The translations under genes were made by a program, and so were the position numbers. Below are positions 63,357 to 64,000 of a DNA stretch of 64,000 nt, one piece after another. This stretch comes from Fenollaria sporofastidiosus (GTDB lineage Bacteria > Bacillota > Clostridia > Tissierellales > Peptoniphilaceae): the NCBI RefSeq assembly GCF_943169635.2, contig NZ_OW968186.1, forward strand, positions 558,001-622,000. The letters are read 5' to 3'. Below the pieces are notes generated by a model that made no database searches, was not told where the DNA came from, and saw nothing but the letters and a program-made list of their open reading frames with translations. Numbering within the stretch: the first letter of the stretch is position 1; every line of letters begins with the position of its first letter.

Positions 63357-63848
63357 ATGAGTGAAATTTTAGCTAAGCCATGTGTTGGAGCAATTATTAC
63401 CAAAACGGAAAATAATGAAAAATATATTCTTATTCAAACAAGACAAAAAGATGATGGAAATGAAACTAATGGAATGATAGAAATACCCGCTGGTAAGGTT
63501 AGAGAATATGAAAATATTTTTTCTGCACTGTGTAGAGAAGTTTTGGAAGAAACAGGATTGAAAATAACAAAGATTTATGGGAAAAATAGTGCAGTATCAA
63601 ATAGGGTTGGAGATGTTACCACTATTTCGTTTGAACCATATTGTGTTACACAAAATTTATCTGGTGCGTATTCTATTATTCTTATTACATTTTTATGCGA
63701 GGCAGAGGGGAATTTGTTAAATTACACAAATGAAACCCAAAATATTAGATGGGAAAAGATTTCGTATGTGGAAGAATTGTTAAAAGAAAAAATAGAACAA
63801 GTATTCTTTATGCATGTAAATGCTTTGAAAAAATTTTTAAACCTATAA
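63357..63848 (+). CDS. Nudix hydrolase (ADP-ribose-pyrophosphatase-like)
   Basis: The 163-residue protein has a complete Nudix box, G-x5-E-x7-REVLEETGL, around residues 46-68, preceded by MIEIPAGKV as in ADP-ribose pyrophosphatases. It hydrolyses a nucleoside diphosphate linked to another group; the exact substrate is open. The sequence is AT-rich with different codon use from the main chromosome and follows the broken recombinase, so it is likely cargo of the same former mobile element. A terminator follows its stop. Confidence 0.9.
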   Translation: MSEILAKPCVGAIITKTENNEKYILIQTRQKDDGNETNGMIEIPAGKVREYENIFSALCREVLEETGLKITKIYGKNSAVSNRVGDVTTISFEPYCVTQNLSGAYSIILITFLCEAEGNLLNYTNETQNIRWEKISYVEELLKEKIEQVFFMHVNALKKFLNL

Positions 63849-63904
63849 ATCTCCGTTTGTCGAAGTAAAACAATTAAATAAAAACAATAATATAGCAACT
63901 TACA

Positions 63905-63937
63905 AAACAGTAAATCAAATCGGTTTACTGTTTTTCT
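63905..63937 (+). terminator. Terminator of the Nudix gene
   Basis: AACAGTAAA pairs with TTTACTGTT around an ATC-rich loop; TTTTTC tail. Confidence 0.8.
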
Positions 63938-63970
63938 TTGCTCAAAAATAGAAAGAGAGGAAAACAGAAA

Positions 63971-64000
63971 ATGAAAAATATAGATGAAAAAATTTTAATG
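63971..64000 (+). CDS. Start of an unidentified gene cut by the window edge
   Basis: An ATG after AGAGAGG opens a frame that continues to the window end (MKNIDEKILM). Ten codons are too few to identify it. The spacing of 11 bases to the ribosome binding site is slightly long. Confidence 0.4.
   Translation, partial: MKNIDEKILM

Overview
The window looks like chromosomal DNA of a low-GC anaerobic Firmicute. The 16S/23S/5S operon at 37.3-42.1 kb has the sequence character of Clostridia/Tissierellia, and a Peptoniphilaceae-like member is my best guess from memory; it has not been checked. Typical Firmicute signs are strong AGGAGG-type ribosome binding sites, TTGACA-N17-TATAAT promoters, ECF-transporter S components under FMN and TPP riboswitches, a copper-amine-oxidase-N/SLH surface-protein repertoire, and peptide, glutamate and cystine uptake genes.

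Layout. 0-8.9 kb: housekeeping and accessory enzymes (M16C peptidase, YbaK, an isoaspartyl-peptide hydrolase pair, orphan HicB, HAD hydrolase/DUF554, radical SAM protein, MsrAB, YARHG protein). 9.8-14.1 kb: SLH-domain surface protein, a YefM/YoeB-type toxin-antitoxin pair and a secreted transglutaminase-like protein. 14.4-19.4 kb: 2-hydroxyacid dehydrogenase, an unusual glycerate-kinase-like/malic-enzyme fused reading frame, a C39-like protein, FMN riboswitch plus ribU, and a small membrane protein. 19.4-36.8 kb: gltS; a three-gene membrane sensor/kinase/response-regulator operon; then four consecutive transcription units of surface and envelope proteins (giant repeat protein, lipoproteins, copper-amine-oxidase-N protein, SPFH/zinc-ribbon pair). 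Every unit in this last block is preceded by the same 18-bp palindrome (five copies), set exactly 21 nt before a -10 hexamer. This looks like a local regulon and is a main discovery candidate. 37.3-42.1 kb: rRNA operon without spacer tRNAs. 42.6-47.3 kb: paired YfjL-like proteins, a degenerate serpin-like lipoprotein, a large repeat array and an ArsR-family regulator. 47.4-55.8 kb: radical-SAM DNA-repair-associated pair, DUF1538/PII-like pair, ABC transporter plus histidine kinase. 54.9-59.3 kb: CtsR-type operator, DnaJ-like and ClpB; TPP riboswitch plus thiT. 59.7-61.4 kb: a cystine symporter followed by a short gene with an in-frame UGA that reads as a HesB-like selenoprotein, missed by ordinary ORF calling. 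61.7-64 kb: a broken large serine recombinase and a Nudix hydrolase, a probable mobile-element remnant.

Intergenic regions are full of dispersed repeats, mostly right after stop codons. They include a palindromic MITE-like element (ATTTTGCG ... CGCAAAAT, about 125 bp), longer mosaic repeats, and a small nested element of form AAGGTTC-[variable hairpin]-GGTTCTTC in about 14 copies. In that small element the stem sequences differ between copies but stay self-complementary. I could run no searches, so family names rest on recognised motifs, and functions of recognised families are established knowledge rather than demonstrated here.
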